A stretch of 64,000 nt of DNA, taken from contig NZ_JACSKY010000003.1 of assembly GCF_018617855.1 (NCBI RefSeq), forward strand, positions 124,001 through 188,000. The letters are read 5' to 3'. The stretch's first letter is position 1, and each line of letters opens with the position of its first letter. Under the pieces are notes generated by a model, which saw only the letters and a list, made by a program, of their open reading frames with translations, had not been told where the DNA came from and made no database searches. The DNA comes from Exiguobacterium qingdaonense (GTDB lineage Bacteria; Bacillota; Bacilli; Exiguobacteriales; Exiguobacteriaceae). This document shows, piece after piece, positions 33,190 to 42,291 of this stretch. The translations under genes were made by a program, and so were the position numbers.

Positions 33190-34032
33190 TCACTCCTCTG
33201 TTAATTGTTGTTCAATGTCGCGTAACGGTTCATTCCGCTTCCACATGCGTTCGACTTGGCTAGCGAGCATTGTATTTTCATCTGCGGTAAGTGTCGCGTT
33301 TTGGAGCGAACTAACAGTGGAAAGAACGCGGTAGGCCCGAGTGAGGACATCTTGGACCGTGAGTGGAATACCGAGCAACTCTTCAAGCGAGGCCATCGTT
33401 TCCGGTACAATAGTAGGGTACGTGAATTTAGTCGCCTCTCCTTGGATCGCGAGGTTATAAAAGTCTCGTATAAGTTCTGCACGCGCACTGCCGCTCTGAC
33501 GGACGCTCAAATAGATTTGAACGGCCACGCCACCACGGACGCGACGTTGTGAAATACCGGCGAACTTTTTACCGTCAATCGACAAATCGAAACTTCCCGG
33601 ACAATAAGAGCCGACGACTTCACCTGGGATGATGGCGTTCGTGACATCTTGAAACATGTGTTGGATGAGTGAGGTCATGGCTTCATAGCCGCTGTCGATT
33701 TGAATCCCATCCTTCTCGGGTAAGATTAAGGATAGGTTGAGGACGTCATCGTCTAGCACGACGGCTAGACCACCGGAGTTTCGGACGACCGGTCGAAAGC
33801 CACGCTCGTATAGATGACGAACACCATCTTTTAGATGAGGCAACCGGGCATCCTGGATTCCGAGTACAATCGTATCGGTATGTACCCACGCGCGCAAGAC
33901 GGCGCCTGATTGTTGGGTCGAAGCACATAGCGTATCGTCGGTCGCGAACGATTGTTCCGCTTGAAACATCTTGCCGAGACTCGACTGGTCGATGATTCGA
34001 TAGCTCGGTTGTCGTAATAATGGATGGATCAT
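33190..34032 (-). CDS. lipL: Octanoyl-GcvH:protein N-octanoyltransferase LipL
   Basis: LipL amidotransfers octanoyl from GcvH to the E2 lipoyl domains. The 280-residue protein is close to B. subtilis LipL (281). VVRNSGGLAVVLDDDVLN is the substrate loop, and Cys144 in GSYCPGSFDLSIDGKKFAG is the presumed nucleophile. Two ATGs (34038, 34032) follow AAAAGGAA; the second has better spacing. It is divergent from ywfO, as ywfL is near ywfO in B. subtilis. Confidence 0.92.
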   Translation of the reverse strand: MIHPLLRQPSYRIIDQSSLGKMFQAEQSFATDDTLCASTQQSGAVLRAWVHTDTIVLGIQDARLPHLKDGVRHLYERGFRPVVRNSGGLAVVLDDDVLNLSLILPEKDGIQIDSGYEAMTSLIQHMFQDVTNAIIPGEVVGSYCPGSFDLSIDGKKFAGISQRRVRGGVAVQIYLSVRQSGSARAELIRDFYNLAIQGEATKFTYPTIVPETMASLEELLGIPLTVQDVLTRAYRVLSTVSSLQNATLTADENTMLASQVERMWKRNEPLRDIEQQLTEE

Positions 34033-34139
34033 ATACATTAATTCCTTTTCACAAATAAATTTCCTTCTCATTATAGCATGGAGGGAACGATTCGTTTGAA
34101 GTCGAATTTAGAATATAACGAAATGTAGGAGGGCATGTC

Positions 34140-35435
34140 ATGTACTCGTCACGAGGGCAACTATCAGGATCGAAAGTATTTAAGGATCCGGTACACCGAT
34201 ATATATATGTCTACGATCACCTCATATGGGAATTGATCAATACGAAAGAGTTTCAGCGATTGCGCCGCATCAAACAGCTCGGAACGTCCTTTTTGACGTT
34301 TCACGGTGCCGAGCACACACGATTCCATCATTCGCTCGGCGTGTATGAGATCGCACGTCAATTGATTGATCAGTTCCAACAATATCCGGAATGGGACGAC
34401 CGTGACCGCGAGTTGTTACTAGCGGCTGCGCTTTTACATGACGTGGGACATGGTCCGTTCTCGCATGCATTCGAACATGTCTTCTCCGTCCGACACGAAG
34501 TATGGACCGAGCGAATCATTTTAGGGAAAACCGAGGTCAACAAAGTCTTGTCAGAGATGGGGGTCGGATTTGCAGAGGAAGTAGCTTCAATTATCAATAA
34601 AACGCATCCGAACCGTTTGATCGTCAATATGCTCAGCTCGCAGCTTGATGTGGATCGGATGGATTACTTGTTACGTGATGCCCACTTTGCGGGTGTCAGT
34701 TACGGGAAATTTGACTTAGAACGCATGTTGCGTGTTCTCAGACCAGATGAGGACCAGGTTGTCGTCAAACAGTCGGGGATGCATACGATTGAAGACTACA
34801 TTATGCGTCGCTATCAAATGTATTGGCAAGTATACCTTCATCCGGCGACACGGTCGAGTGATCTTCTCTTGAAAGCGATTCTTGAGCGGGCGCAGGAACT
34901 TTATGAGAGTGGCTATGAGTTTAACATGATGCCGAAACATTTTTTGCCGATTTTTGAACGCACCGGGATGTCACTCGAACAGTATTTGAAGTTGGATGAG
35001 ACGGTCGTCTATTTCTATTTTCAAGAATGGATGGAAGAAGACGACGCCATTTTGGCAGATTTGGCGAGCCGATTTGTGAACCGTCGCTTATTAAAGTACA
35101 AAAACTTCCCGGAAGCGAATCGTGTTCGTTATATGGAGCGCTTGCGACAGACGATGGAGGCAATCGGACTACCGCCGAGATACTATCTGCTTGAAGATCA
35201 ATTAAGTCAATTGCCATACGACTTATATAAAGGGCAAGGCAAATACGAAGGGATTTATCTACAGATGAACGACGGGGAACGGAAGGAGATCTCGGAAGTG
35301 TCGATGCTTGTCCAATCGATTTTGAACTCGCGACAGTCAGACGAGAAAATCTATTATCCAGAAGATGTGTTGTTGAACTTAAAGGATGATGCGAATGAAA
35401 AATCGTGGATCTTATCTACATTGAAAAACGAATGA
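34140..35435 (+). CDS. ywfO: HD-domain phosphohydrolase, YwfO type
   Basis: A 431-residue SAMHD1-like HD protein. KVFKDPVHRYIYV opens the fold. HTRFHHSLGVYEIA supplies the first His, LLHDVGHGPFSHAFE the HD pair, and SQLDVDRMDYLLRD the late Asp of the metal site. Related enzymes hydrolyse dNTPs or other nucleotides; the YwfO substrate is not settled. ATG 34140 follows GGAGGG. It is divergent from lipL and 22 bases before the phosphate transporter gene. Confidence 0.9.
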   Translation: MYSSRGQLSGSKVFKDPVHRYIYVYDHLIWELINTKEFQRLRRIKQLGTSFLTFHGAEHTRFHHSLGVYEIARQLIDQFQQYPEWDDRDRELLLAAALLHDVGHGPFSHAFEHVFSVRHEVWTERIILGKTEVNKVLSEMGVGFAEEVASIINKTHPNRLIVNMLSSQLDVDRMDYLLRDAHFAGVSYGKFDLERMLRVLRPDEDQVVVKQSGMHTIEDYIMRRYQMYWQVYLHPATRSSDLLLKAILERAQELYESGYEFNMMPKHFLPIFERTGMSLEQYLKLDETVVYFYFQEWMEEDDAILADLASRFVNRRLLKYKNFPEANRVRYMERLRQTMEAIGLPPRYYLLEDQLSQLPYDLYKGQGKYEGIYLQMNDGERKEISEVSMLVQSILNSRQSDEKIYYPEDVLLNLKDDANEKSWILSTLKNE

Positions 35436-35457
35436 ACACGCGAAGGGGCGTGACACG

Positions 35458-37044
35458 ATGGAGATTGCGACACTGATTGGTGGAATCGGGATTTTTTTAC
35501 TTGGCATGACACTACTCACAGATACGCTCAAAAAATGGGCGGGCATGCGACTGCGTCATCGCTTGAATCAATTCACTGATGGCTCGTTGTCCGGTGCGAC
35601 ACTCGGTGCGACATTGACGGCTTTGTTCCAATCTTCAACGGTGACGACATTGATGACGATTGGGTTTGTAAGCGCAGGTCTCATCACGTTCGCACAATCG
35701 TTACCCCTCGTCATCGGTGCGAACGTAGGTAGTGCGACGACCGGATGGATCATCGCCGTCCTCGGATACAACCTTGATGTGAGACAATTATTTTTACCGC
35801 TGATTGGCATCGGGATGGCGTTTCGCCTTTCGAGCTCACGTTTTCGACGTTTTGGACTGTTACTCGTCAGCATCGGTTTAATTTTTGTCGGGATCGGGAC
35901 TCTCCAAGAAGCGATGCGGGATGTCGTCACGTTCTCTTTTGAATCAATCGACACGATGACGTTCTTTCAGCAGGCACTCTTGATTAGTATCGGTTTAGGG
36001 ATGACGGCTGTCCTTCAATCATCGACGATCGGTCTCGTCTTGACGATGACGGCCCTCGCGACAGAGGCGATTTCGCTCCCGCAAGCAGCCTTTTTGATTC
36101 TCGGACAGAGCGCTGGGACGAGCCTTGTCGTGGCGCTCGGTTCGCTTGGAGGATGGAAGTCAGCACGGCGCATCGTGTTGGCCCATGCCATCTATCATGT
36201 ATCGATTGTCATCGTCGGGTGGGTGACGTTTCCGGTTCTCTTCTCTGTCGTTAATCGTGTGGCGGATTTGTTTGACTGGAATGAACTCTTGCGGCTTGCT
36301 CTGTTTCATACGACATTTCATGTACTCGGGGTACTTTTATTCTTACCGTTTCATAAAAAATTTGCGAAGCGTTTGTTGCAATGGATACCGAGTCGCTCCG
36401 AAAAGCTGATTCACTTCTTGGACCCGAATATGTCACGACTTCCGACGGTGGCCCTTGAAGCGGCCAGACGGTCATTGCTCGAAATCGAACGCTATCTCGG
36501 AAGAGAGACCGAACTGTTAATACGGGCAGGGCGGCTTCGGGAAGATGAGTTGGCACTTGTCGACAAGACGTTAGGCGATGTTCGTGTCTTTTTAAGCACG
36601 ATTCGCCTTGAGGATGATGGGAAGCAAAATGATTATGGGAGGCATCTATCTCTTCTGCATACGATTGATCACCTTGAGAGGTGGTTATACGTATTACGGG
36701 AAGTCGAGCCGGTCCATTCGCTGCGAGATACCGATTTTATAGCGGCGCGAGAACTCGTTCTTCATGAGCTCTCCCTCGTACGTCAGCTGACTCATCACAC
36801 GCCGCCTGAAGACTCGAAGATGTGGAAACAGACTTCGAAACAATTGGCAGAGTATCGGAAGGCGCATCGCTCGGAATTATTAGAAGAGACGGCGGCGAAA
36901 CAATTGGCGATGGACCAGACGATTCAAAAAGTACAGGTGTTGCTGTGGCTCGACCGCATTGGTTATCACATTTGGCGAGCGACCCGTCACCTCATCAAAC
37001 CGACCGTATCAAGCGAGCGATTCGAAGTGAATCGGGAAGATTGA
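35458..37044 (+). CDS. Na+/phosphate cotransporter family protein (NptA) with PhoU-like tail
   Basis: A 528-residue protein. The membrane half (about 1-310) has two inverted Na/Pi cotransporter repeats, each with the diagnostic QSST: ALFQSSTVTT (about 60) and AVLQSSTIGL (about 187). The soluble half (about 330-510) is helical and PhoU-like. Such proteins move phosphate with Na+, often outward or as a low-affinity import route. ATG 35458 follows GAAGGGG and lies close behind ywfO. Confidence 0.9.
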   Translation: MEIATLIGGIGIFLLGMTLLTDTLKKWAGMRLRHRLNQFTDGSLSGATLGATLTALFQSSTVTTLMTIGFVSAGLITFAQSLPLVIGANVGSATTGWIIAVLGYNLDVRQLFLPLIGIGMAFRLSSSRFRRFGLLLVSIGLIFVGIGTLQEAMRDVVTFSFESIDTMTFFQQALLISIGLGMTAVLQSSTIGLVLTMTALATEAISLPQAAFLILGQSAGTSLVVALGSLGGWKSARRIVLAHAIYHVSIVIVGWVTFPVLFSVVNRVADLFDWNELLRLALFHTTFHVLGVLLFLPFHKKFAKRLLQWIPSRSEKLIHFLDPNMSRLPTVALEAARRSLLEIERYLGRETELLIRAGRLREDELALVDKTLGDVRVFLSTIRLEDDGKQNDYGRHLSLLHTIDHLERWLYVLREVEPVHSLRDTDFIAARELVLHELSLVRQLTHHTPPEDSKMWKQTSKQLAEYRKAHRSELLEETAAKQLAMDQTIQKVQVLLWLDRIGYHIWRATRHLIKPTVSSERFEVNRED

Positions 37045-37049
37045 AGAAA

Positions 37050-37076
37050 AACGGACTCCGATTCAAGGAGTCCGTT
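37050..37076 (-). terminator. Terminator between Na/Pi transporter and tautomerase gene
   Basis: AACGGACTCC / GGAGTCCGTT perfect stem; the T-run (TTTTTC) lies on the minus strand, so it ends the tautomerase gene. Confidence 0.82.
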
Positions 37077-37082
37077 CGTCAC

Positions 37083-37271
37083 TCACTTTTTATCCGCGTG
37101 CATGATGCCGGCTTGTCCGTAATGCGTCGCATCCATCTCTTCGATGAAGACGGTAATATTTTCTTTCGGGGCGTTCGTTGTTTCAGAGACAGCGTCCGTC
37201 ACTTTTTCAATCAACGCACGTTTTTGTTCCACAGTACGACCTGGAAGCATCTTTACGGTTACGTAAGGCAT
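37083..37271 (-). CDS. ywhB: 4-oxalocrotonate tautomerase family protein (YwhB-like)
   Basis: A 62-residue tautomerase subunit starting M-Pro, so Pro1 becomes the catalytic base after Met removal. PYVTVKMLPGRTVEQKRALIEKVTDAVSE matches the beta-alpha opening of the family, and ENITVFIEEM its second strand; Arg12 is in place. It probably forms a hexamer. B. subtilis YwhB lies near ywhD, whose homologue is 5 kb away here, beyond an inserted MurNAc cluster. ATG 37271 follows AAAGGAGG. Confidence 0.9.
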   Translation of the reverse strand: MPYVTVKMLPGRTVEQKRALIEKVTDAVSETTNAPKENITVFIEEMDATHYGQAGIMHADKK

Positions 37272-37381
37272 GGGTCATTCCTCCTTTGTTGAAGTCTCTT
37301 CTATTGTAGTGAATCCGCATCCGTGAGAAAAGAACATTTCTAAAAACTAAAATCAGGCGGCGGTATGACTGCGTATGTTGA

Positions 37382-37411
37382 TTGGAATATATAGAAAGAA
37401 TCCGCTATCAT
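37382..37411 (+). promoter_or_regulatory. Candidate murR promoter
   Basis: TTGGAA (37382-37387), 18 bp and TATCAT (37406-37411), about 30 bp before the murR start. Confidence 0.4.
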
Positions 37412-37445
37412 GAAAGAACAACAGTTGCAGGAAGGGGATGACCCG

Positions 37446-38294
37446 ATGGAATCCTTACTTACAAAAATCGATCTAGCGAAAGGTGACATGACAGCGGTAG
37501 AGAAAAGAATCGCTGATTACATTTTGTCTCACTCAACGCTCATTCCGAATATGACGACGAAAGAGCTTGCAGTAAAAGCGGACGTGTCGGAGGCGAGTAT
37601 CGTTCGCTTCGCCCGCGTGGTCGGAATCGACAGCTTTAAAGCCTTTAAGCTCGCCCTTGTGAAAGATTTGGCCGTCACCGAGACGACATTGACAGACTTC
37701 AACGTCCTTCAGCAAAAAGATACGCCATACGACTCGTTCCAAAAAGTCATTCACGTAAACAAAATGGCTATTGAAGCATGTGCTGAAGCGATGGATAAAC
37801 GCGAACTCGAACATGCGGTGGATTTGTTTTCGCGCGCAAACCGAATCGTCTTTTATGGGGTCGGAGGCTCATCAACGGCGGCGATTGATGCGCATTACAA
37901 GTTCACGAAACTTGGATATGCGGCCACGACGTCTCCAGACTTTCATTATATGCTGTCGTTGATCCCACATTTAGGCGAGTCAGACGTGTTTGTCGCAATC
38001 AGTACGTCAGGACGCACGAAAGATGTGCTCGAGCTCGTCCGTTTCGCAAAAAAGAAGCGTGTGCCGGTCGTCGCGATCACAAACTTGGACAAATCACCCC
38101 TCTACCGGGAAGCGAACGTGCGACTCTGTACGCCGAACGTCGAGAGTGACTTTAGGATTGCGAGTATCGCGTCACGAATGACACAGCTGACGATTGTCGA
38201 TACGCTATACATGGGGCTCCTACACCGAAAAGGAGAAGGATTGATTGACCGTTACGCAGAAGCGCGAGATGAGATGGTGAAGCTACGCCGATGA
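37446..38294 (+). CDS. murR: RpiR-family regulator of MurNAc use (MurR)
   Basis: A 282-residue RpiR protein. The N-terminal HTH_6 (about 1-75) has MTTKELAVKADVSEASIVRFARVVGIDSF. The SIS domain (about 110-265) has FYGVGGSSTAAIDAHYKF and VFVAISTSGRTKDVLEL for sugar-phosphate binding. With murQ, murP and mupG downstream it is most likely the MurNAc-6P-responsive regulator. ATG 37446, seven bases after AAGGGGA, is favoured over an upstream start at 37410. It overlaps the next gene by four bases. Confidence 0.88.
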   Translation: MESLLTKIDLAKGDMTAVEKRIADYILSHSTLIPNMTTKELAVKADVSEASIVRFARVVGIDSFKAFKLALVKDLAVTETTLTDFNVLQQKDTPYDSFQKVIHVNKMAIEACAEAMDKRELEHAVDLFSRANRIVFYGVGGSSTAAIDAHYKFTKLGYAATTSPDFHYMLSLIPHLGESDVFVAISTSGRTKDVLELVRFAKKKRVPVVAITNLDKSPLYREANVRLCTPNVESDFRIASIASRMTQLTIVDTLYMGLLHRKGEGLIDRYAEARDEMVKLRR

Positions 38295-38758
38295 TTCGAC
38301 CGTATTCGAAAGAAGATCAACAAGAGTTGGAGCATTTCTTGGTGAGGCAACGCTCTTTCGCTCGCTTGAATGAACAATCCGTTGAAGAATTCCGCGATGA
38401 GAATGTGGCGGATTTCGAAGAGGACGGTACCGTCAGTTTAATTATTCGTGATAAGGGACGGATTGTCGCCATCGCGGACCTGTTAAAACGGCATCCAGTG
38501 GACAGTTCGCTTTGGCTCGGGTTGTTCGTCGTCGATGAAGTCCTTCAGGGGACGGACTTGGCGCAAACGTTATATGAACAGGTGGAAGAAGAGTACATGC
38601 GTCCATATCAGACGGTATTTCGGTTAGGGGTGCTTCCAGACAACTTTCGCGCTCGTCGGTTTTGGGAGCGGAACGGTTACGTATATGAAAAGGACTCTGT
38701 GACGAATAAAGGGACACGCGTCCATGTTCTCAAGAAACAACTCATTCACCCCGAGTGA
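38291..38758 (+). CDS. GNAT-family acetyltransferase in the MurNAc locus
   Basis: A 155-residue GNAT enzyme: AIADLLKRHP and LWLGLFVVDEVLQGTDLAQTLYEQVEEEY (acetyl-CoA-binding strand and helix), then LGVLPDNFRARRFWERNGYVYEK. The substrate is not evident. It overlaps murR by four bases and lies 109 bases before murQ. MurNAc operons I know do not carry such a gene, so it may acetylate an amino sugar or be a passenger. Confidence 0.82.
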   Translation: MIRPYSKEDQQELEHFLVRQRSFARLNEQSVEEFRDENVADFEEDGTVSLIIRDKGRIVAIADLLKRHPVDSSLWLGLFVVDEVLQGTDLAQTLYEQVEEEYMRPYQTVFRLGVLPDNFRARRFWERNGYVYEKDSVTNKGTRVHVLKKQLIHPE

Positions 38759-38778
38759 GTTTTTCTTTCACAATTAAT

Positions 38779-38838
38779 GAAATTAAATTTCTGTAATTAT
38801 AAACATTAAATTGACTTTAAATTTCAATATAGTACGAT
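38779..38838 (+). promoter_or_regulatory. murQ promoter with candidate MurR operator
   Basis: The perfect palindrome GAAATT-A-AATTTC lies at 38779-38791; its right half TTAAATTTC recurs at 38817-38825. TTGACT (38811-38816) with TACGAT 16 bp on (38833-38838) is the likely promoter, so the second half-site would lie in the spacer. RpiR proteins bind GAAA...TTTC palindromes of this kind. Confidence 0.5.
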
Positions 38839-38867
38839 GTCATTAAAGAAAAGGAAGGATGGTGGCG

Positions 38868-39752
38868 ATGCTAGATAAATTAGCTACAGAAAGTCGAAAT
38901 GAGCAGACGATGCATTTGGACGAGATGTCAATCGAGGAGCGATTGACGATTATGAACGCAGAGGATCAAAAAGTCCCACATGTGATTCAAAATCAAATTC
39001 CGGTCATCATGCAAGTCGTGGAGCGAGTCATCGCATCCTTTCAAAATGGCGGTCGTTTGATTTACATCGGGGCAGGGACGAGCGGACGTTTGGGGGTCTT
39101 AGACGCAGCCGAGTGTGTGCCGACGTTCGGGGTGTCACCAGATCAGGTCATCGGATTAATTGCCGGTGGCGAACGTGCGCTCATTCAGGCGGTCGAAGGA
39201 GCAGAGGACAATAAAGAACTGGCAGTTAAAGATTTGAAAGCGCTTCATTTATCGGCAAAAGACACGGTCATCGGCATTGCGGCGAGTGGTCGGACACCGT
39301 ACGTAGTCGGGGGGCTCGACTATGCACGAGAGGTCGGTGCGGTGACGGCTTCGATTTCGTGTAATCACGATGCGGTCATCAGTCGACACGCAGATTATCC
39401 GATTGAAGTGGAAGTCGGACCAGAAGTGTTGACGGGCTCGACAAGATTGAAAGCGGGGACGGCACAGAAACTTGTCCTCAACATGATTTCAACGACGTCG
39501 ATGATTGGAGTAGGGAAAGTGTATGAAAACCTGATGGTCGATGTGCAACCGACGAACGAAAAGCTTGAGATGCGTGCCAAACGGATGATTGCAGAAGCGA
39601 CAGGGGTCGATAGCGAAACGGCCGCGCGTTATTTTGCATCATCAAACGGTCATGTCAAAACAGCCATCGTCATGATTTTAGCGGACGTCTCTTATGAAGA
39701 GGCCGTCAAACGATTAGAGCGTGCGAACGGCTTCGTTCGCGAGGCGCTATAG
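38868..39752 (+). CDS. murQ: N-acetylmuramic acid 6-phosphate etherase
   Basis: MurQ cleaves the lactyl ether of MurNAc-6P to give GlcNAc-6P and D-lactate. The 294-residue SIS-fold protein shows IYIGAGTSGRLGVLDAAECVPTFG (about 65-88), IGIAASGRTPYVVGGL and the conserved GSTRLKAGTAQKLVLNM block with catalytic Glu and base residues nearby. ATG 38868 lies nine bases after AAGGAAGG; the ATG at 38859 touches that site. It leads murP by 11 bases. Confidence 0.96.
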   Translation: MLDKLATESRNEQTMHLDEMSIEERLTIMNAEDQKVPHVIQNQIPVIMQVVERVIASFQNGGRLIYIGAGTSGRLGVLDAAECVPTFGVSPDQVIGLIAGGERALIQAVEGAEDNKELAVKDLKALHLSAKDTVIGIAASGRTPYVVGGLDYAREVGAVTASISCNHDAVISRHADYPIEVEVGPEVLTGSTRLKAGTAQKLVLNMISTTSMIGVGKVYENLMVDVQPTNEKLEMRAKRMIAEATGVDSETAARYFASSNGHVKTAIVMILADVSYEEAVKRLERANGFVREAL

Positions 39753-39763
39753 GGGGGATCGGG

Positions 39764-41137
39764 ATGAAGAAAGAAGAGGTTTTAGCACGGGACATCCTCG
39801 CACAAGTCGGGGGGAAAGAGAACATTCGTCAACTCGCGCACTGTATGACACGGGTTCGATTGACATTGAAAGATACGACTAAAGCAAACTTGGTTGAACT
39901 TAAAAAGATTGATGGCGTCATGGGGGTCATTGATGACGACACACTGCAAATCGTCGTCGGTCCGGGGACAGTTAATCGAGTTGCGGACTATATGAGTCAA
40001 GAAACTGGACTTGCGATCGGGGAAGAGGCATTAGATGAAAACTTGACGTTAGAGGAGCGGGCGGCACTCGAGCGCCAAAAAGTGAAAGAGAAGCAAAAGT
40101 CACCGTTTAAACGCTTCCTTCGCCGACTCGGAAATATTTTCATTCCACTCATTCCAGGACTTGTCGCTTCGGGTATTATTAACGGTGCCGCGAACTTTGC
40201 GGTCAATGCCGGCGTTGACCGGACGGAGACGTGGATGCAGATTCTACTCGTTCTCGGTAGCACGGTCTTTGCGTACTTGGCGATTCTCGTCGGGTGGAAC
40301 ACGGCAAAAGAGTTCGGTGGGACGCCTGTTCTCGGTGCGATTGCCGGTGGGATCCTGTTCAACCCGCTCCTCGCAGACATCGTCATTTACGGGGAGCCGC
40401 TCGTCGTCGGACGCGGTGGATTGTTCGGTGTTATTTTTGCCGGTTGGCTCATGACGTATATCGAGAAACATATCCGCCGGTTCATGCCGGTATCGATTGA
40501 TATCATCTTTACACCACTCTTTACGGTGCTCATTGTTGGATTTACTGCCTTATATGCAATCATGCCGGTCGCAGGATTACTATCAGACGGTATCATGCGA
40601 GGCATTAACGCGACGCTTGAAGTCGGGGGACCGGTCGCGGGGGCACTTTTGGCTGGCTTCTTCCTACCGCTCGTCATGGTCGGATTGCACCACGGTTTGA
40701 CGCCGATTCATTTGGAACTCTTGAACACGGTCGGAACGACGGCGCTTCTCCCAATCTTGGCGATGGCCGGTGCAGGCCAAGTCGGTGCTGCGCTCGCCAT
40801 CTTTGTCAAGACGCGCAACCCACGCCTACGCAATATTATTAAAGGGGCCATCCCCGTCGGGTTTCTCGGAATCGGTGAGCCTCTTCTATACGGGGTCACG
40901 CTTCCACTCGGACGTCCGTTCTTGACGGCGTGTCTAGGGGCCGCGGTCGGTGGTGCATTCCAGGCAACGATGAAGACGGCGGCGCTCGGAATCGGAGTAT
41001 CTGGTCTATCGCTTACGCCGCTAATCGATAACGGGATGTACTTGACGTACATTGGTGGGCTGTTGATTTCTTATACGGCAGGTTTTTTGTTCACCTATTT
41101 CTTCGGCTTCAAAGAAGAGATGGCAGATGGAATCTAA
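39764..41137 (+). CDS. murP: PTS MurNAc-specific EIIBC component
   Basis: A 457-residue PTS permease that imports and 6-phosphorylates MurNAc or MurNAc-GlcNAc. The EIIB domain (1-about 85) carries the phosphorylated Cys27 in LAHCMTRVRL. The EIIC part (about 105-450) has about ten helices, with GVHHG-like VGLHHGLTPIH and the GIGEPLLYGV substrate loop. No EIIA is fused, as usual for MurP, so a general glucose EIIA must serve it. ATG 39764 follows GGGGGGAT, in an operon with murQ and mupG. Confidence 0.93.
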   Translation: MKKEEVLARDILAQVGGKENIRQLAHCMTRVRLTLKDTTKANLVELKKIDGVMGVIDDDTLQIVVGPGTVNRVADYMSQETGLAIGEEALDENLTLEERAALERQKVKEKQKSPFKRFLRRLGNIFIPLIPGLVASGIINGAANFAVNAGVDRTETWMQILLVLGSTVFAYLAILVGWNTAKEFGGTPVLGAIAGGILFNPLLADIVIYGEPLVVGRGGLFGVIFAGWLMTYIEKHIRRFMPVSIDIIFTPLFTVLIVGFTALYAIMPVAGLLSDGIMRGINATLEVGGPVAGALLAGFFLPLVMVGLHHGLTPIHLELLNTVGTTALLPILAMAGAGQVGAALAIFVKTRNPRLRNIIKGAIPVGFLGIGEPLLYGVTLPLGRPFLTACLGAAVGGAFQATMKTAALGIGVSGLSLTPLIDNGMYLTYIGGLLISYTAGFLFTYFFGFKEEMADGI

Positions 41138-41186
41138 TAACGAGGATTGATTCTGATCGAAGCACCTTTCTTGAGGAGGGTTATAC

Positions 41187-42236
41187 GTGAAAGGGATTTC
41201 TGTTTACTTAAGTGATGAATTGACGACCGAGTCCATCGGTTGGATTGAACGCATACGCGAAAGTGGATTTACAAGTATGTTCACGTCACTTCACATTCCT
41301 GAAGACGACTCGACGCTATACATGGAGCGATTGCGTCAGTTAGGTCATTTGGCAATGCGACTTGAAATGGAACTCGTGGCAGATATCGCCCCGTCGTCTT
41401 TACAGGCGCTCGGGAAAGATTGGGATGATGCCCATGCACTTACGGACTGGGGTGTCACGGGATTACGTGTCGATTATGGCATTACTTCAAAACAAATAGC
41501 GGATTTGTCACAACATATGATGGTCGCGCTCAATGCGAGTACGCTCACAGAAAAAGAATTTGAGGAGATGATGCGGCACGGCTTACGACTTGAACGCGTT
41601 GAAGCATGGCATAATTTTTATCCTCGTCCGGAGACAGGGCTCGACCGAACGTGGTTTGATGAAAAAAATGCCTGGTTAGCATCGCGAGGGATTAAAACGC
41701 AGGCGTTTATTCCTGGAGACGAGCAGTTGCGTGGACCGCTTCATGAAACGTTGCCGACACTCGAGGCACATCGTCACAAATCTCCTTTTTCATGCTATGT
41801 CGATTTGCATAGAAAGGTCGATCGTGTCTTAATCGGCGACCCGCGCGTGTCAGACGCGACGATCCAGCAGTTCAATGCTTTCGACGAAGGAGTGATGATC
41901 CTTCGGGCGATTCCCCTTTCTCGTGACGCCCTTCATTCGACGCGTCATACGAATCGGATGGATCCTGCTCGCGATGTCCTTCGATCGGTCGAGTCACGTG
42001 CTTACGGCCGACCGGGGGAAGGACGGATTCCGCCGCAACATACGGAAGCGAGACCACTTGGCAGTATCACGATTGATAACGAGCACTACGGTCGTTACGC
42101 GGGAGAACTACAAGTGACGAAGCGAGATTTGCCTGCGGACGAACGGGTCAATGTCATCGGACGAGTCATTGAGCAAGACCGTCAGTTGATTCATCATGTT
42201 GACAGTGGAGGTCGCTTTCAAATCGACTGGATATGA
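41187..42236 (+). CDS. mupG: 6-phospho-N-acetylmuramidase MupG (DUF871)
   Basis: A 349-residue TIM-barrel plus small beta-domain protein of the former DUF871 family. In Staphylococcus aureus MupG splits MurNAc-6P-GlcNAc into MurNAc-6P and GlcNAc after MurP uptake. Features: GISVYLSDELTTESIGWIER at the start, TSLHIPEDD, LRVDYGIT, and the C-terminal GRYAGELQVTKRDLPADERVNVIG. GTG 41187 after GAGGAGGG. It sits last in murQ-murP-mupG, which gives the function more weight than sequence alone. Confidence 0.9.
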   Translation: MKGISVYLSDELTTESIGWIERIRESGFTSMFTSLHIPEDDSTLYMERLRQLGHLAMRLEMELVADIAPSSLQALGKDWDDAHALTDWGVTGLRVDYGITSKQIADLSQHMMVALNASTLTEKEFEEMMRHGLRLERVEAWHNFYPRPETGLDRTWFDEKNAWLASRGIKTQAFIPGDEQLRGPLHETLPTLEAHRHKSPFSCYVDLHRKVDRVLIGDPRVSDATIQQFNAFDEGVMILRAIPLSRDALHSTRHTNRMDPARDVLRSVESRAYGRPGEGRIPPQHTEARPLGSITIDNEHYGRYAGELQVTKRDLPADERVNVIGRVIEQDRQLIHHVDSGGRFQIDWI

Positions 42237-42291
42237 CTCGGGATTGCCACCATCCTATATCATTGTGTACAGTAGAGAGGGAGGGTGGAAC

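Noticed and set aside
36822-37292. Plus-strand frame across the end of the Na/Pi transporter and the tautomerase gene
   Set aside because: It overlaps two recognised genes in other frames and has no ribosome-binding site.
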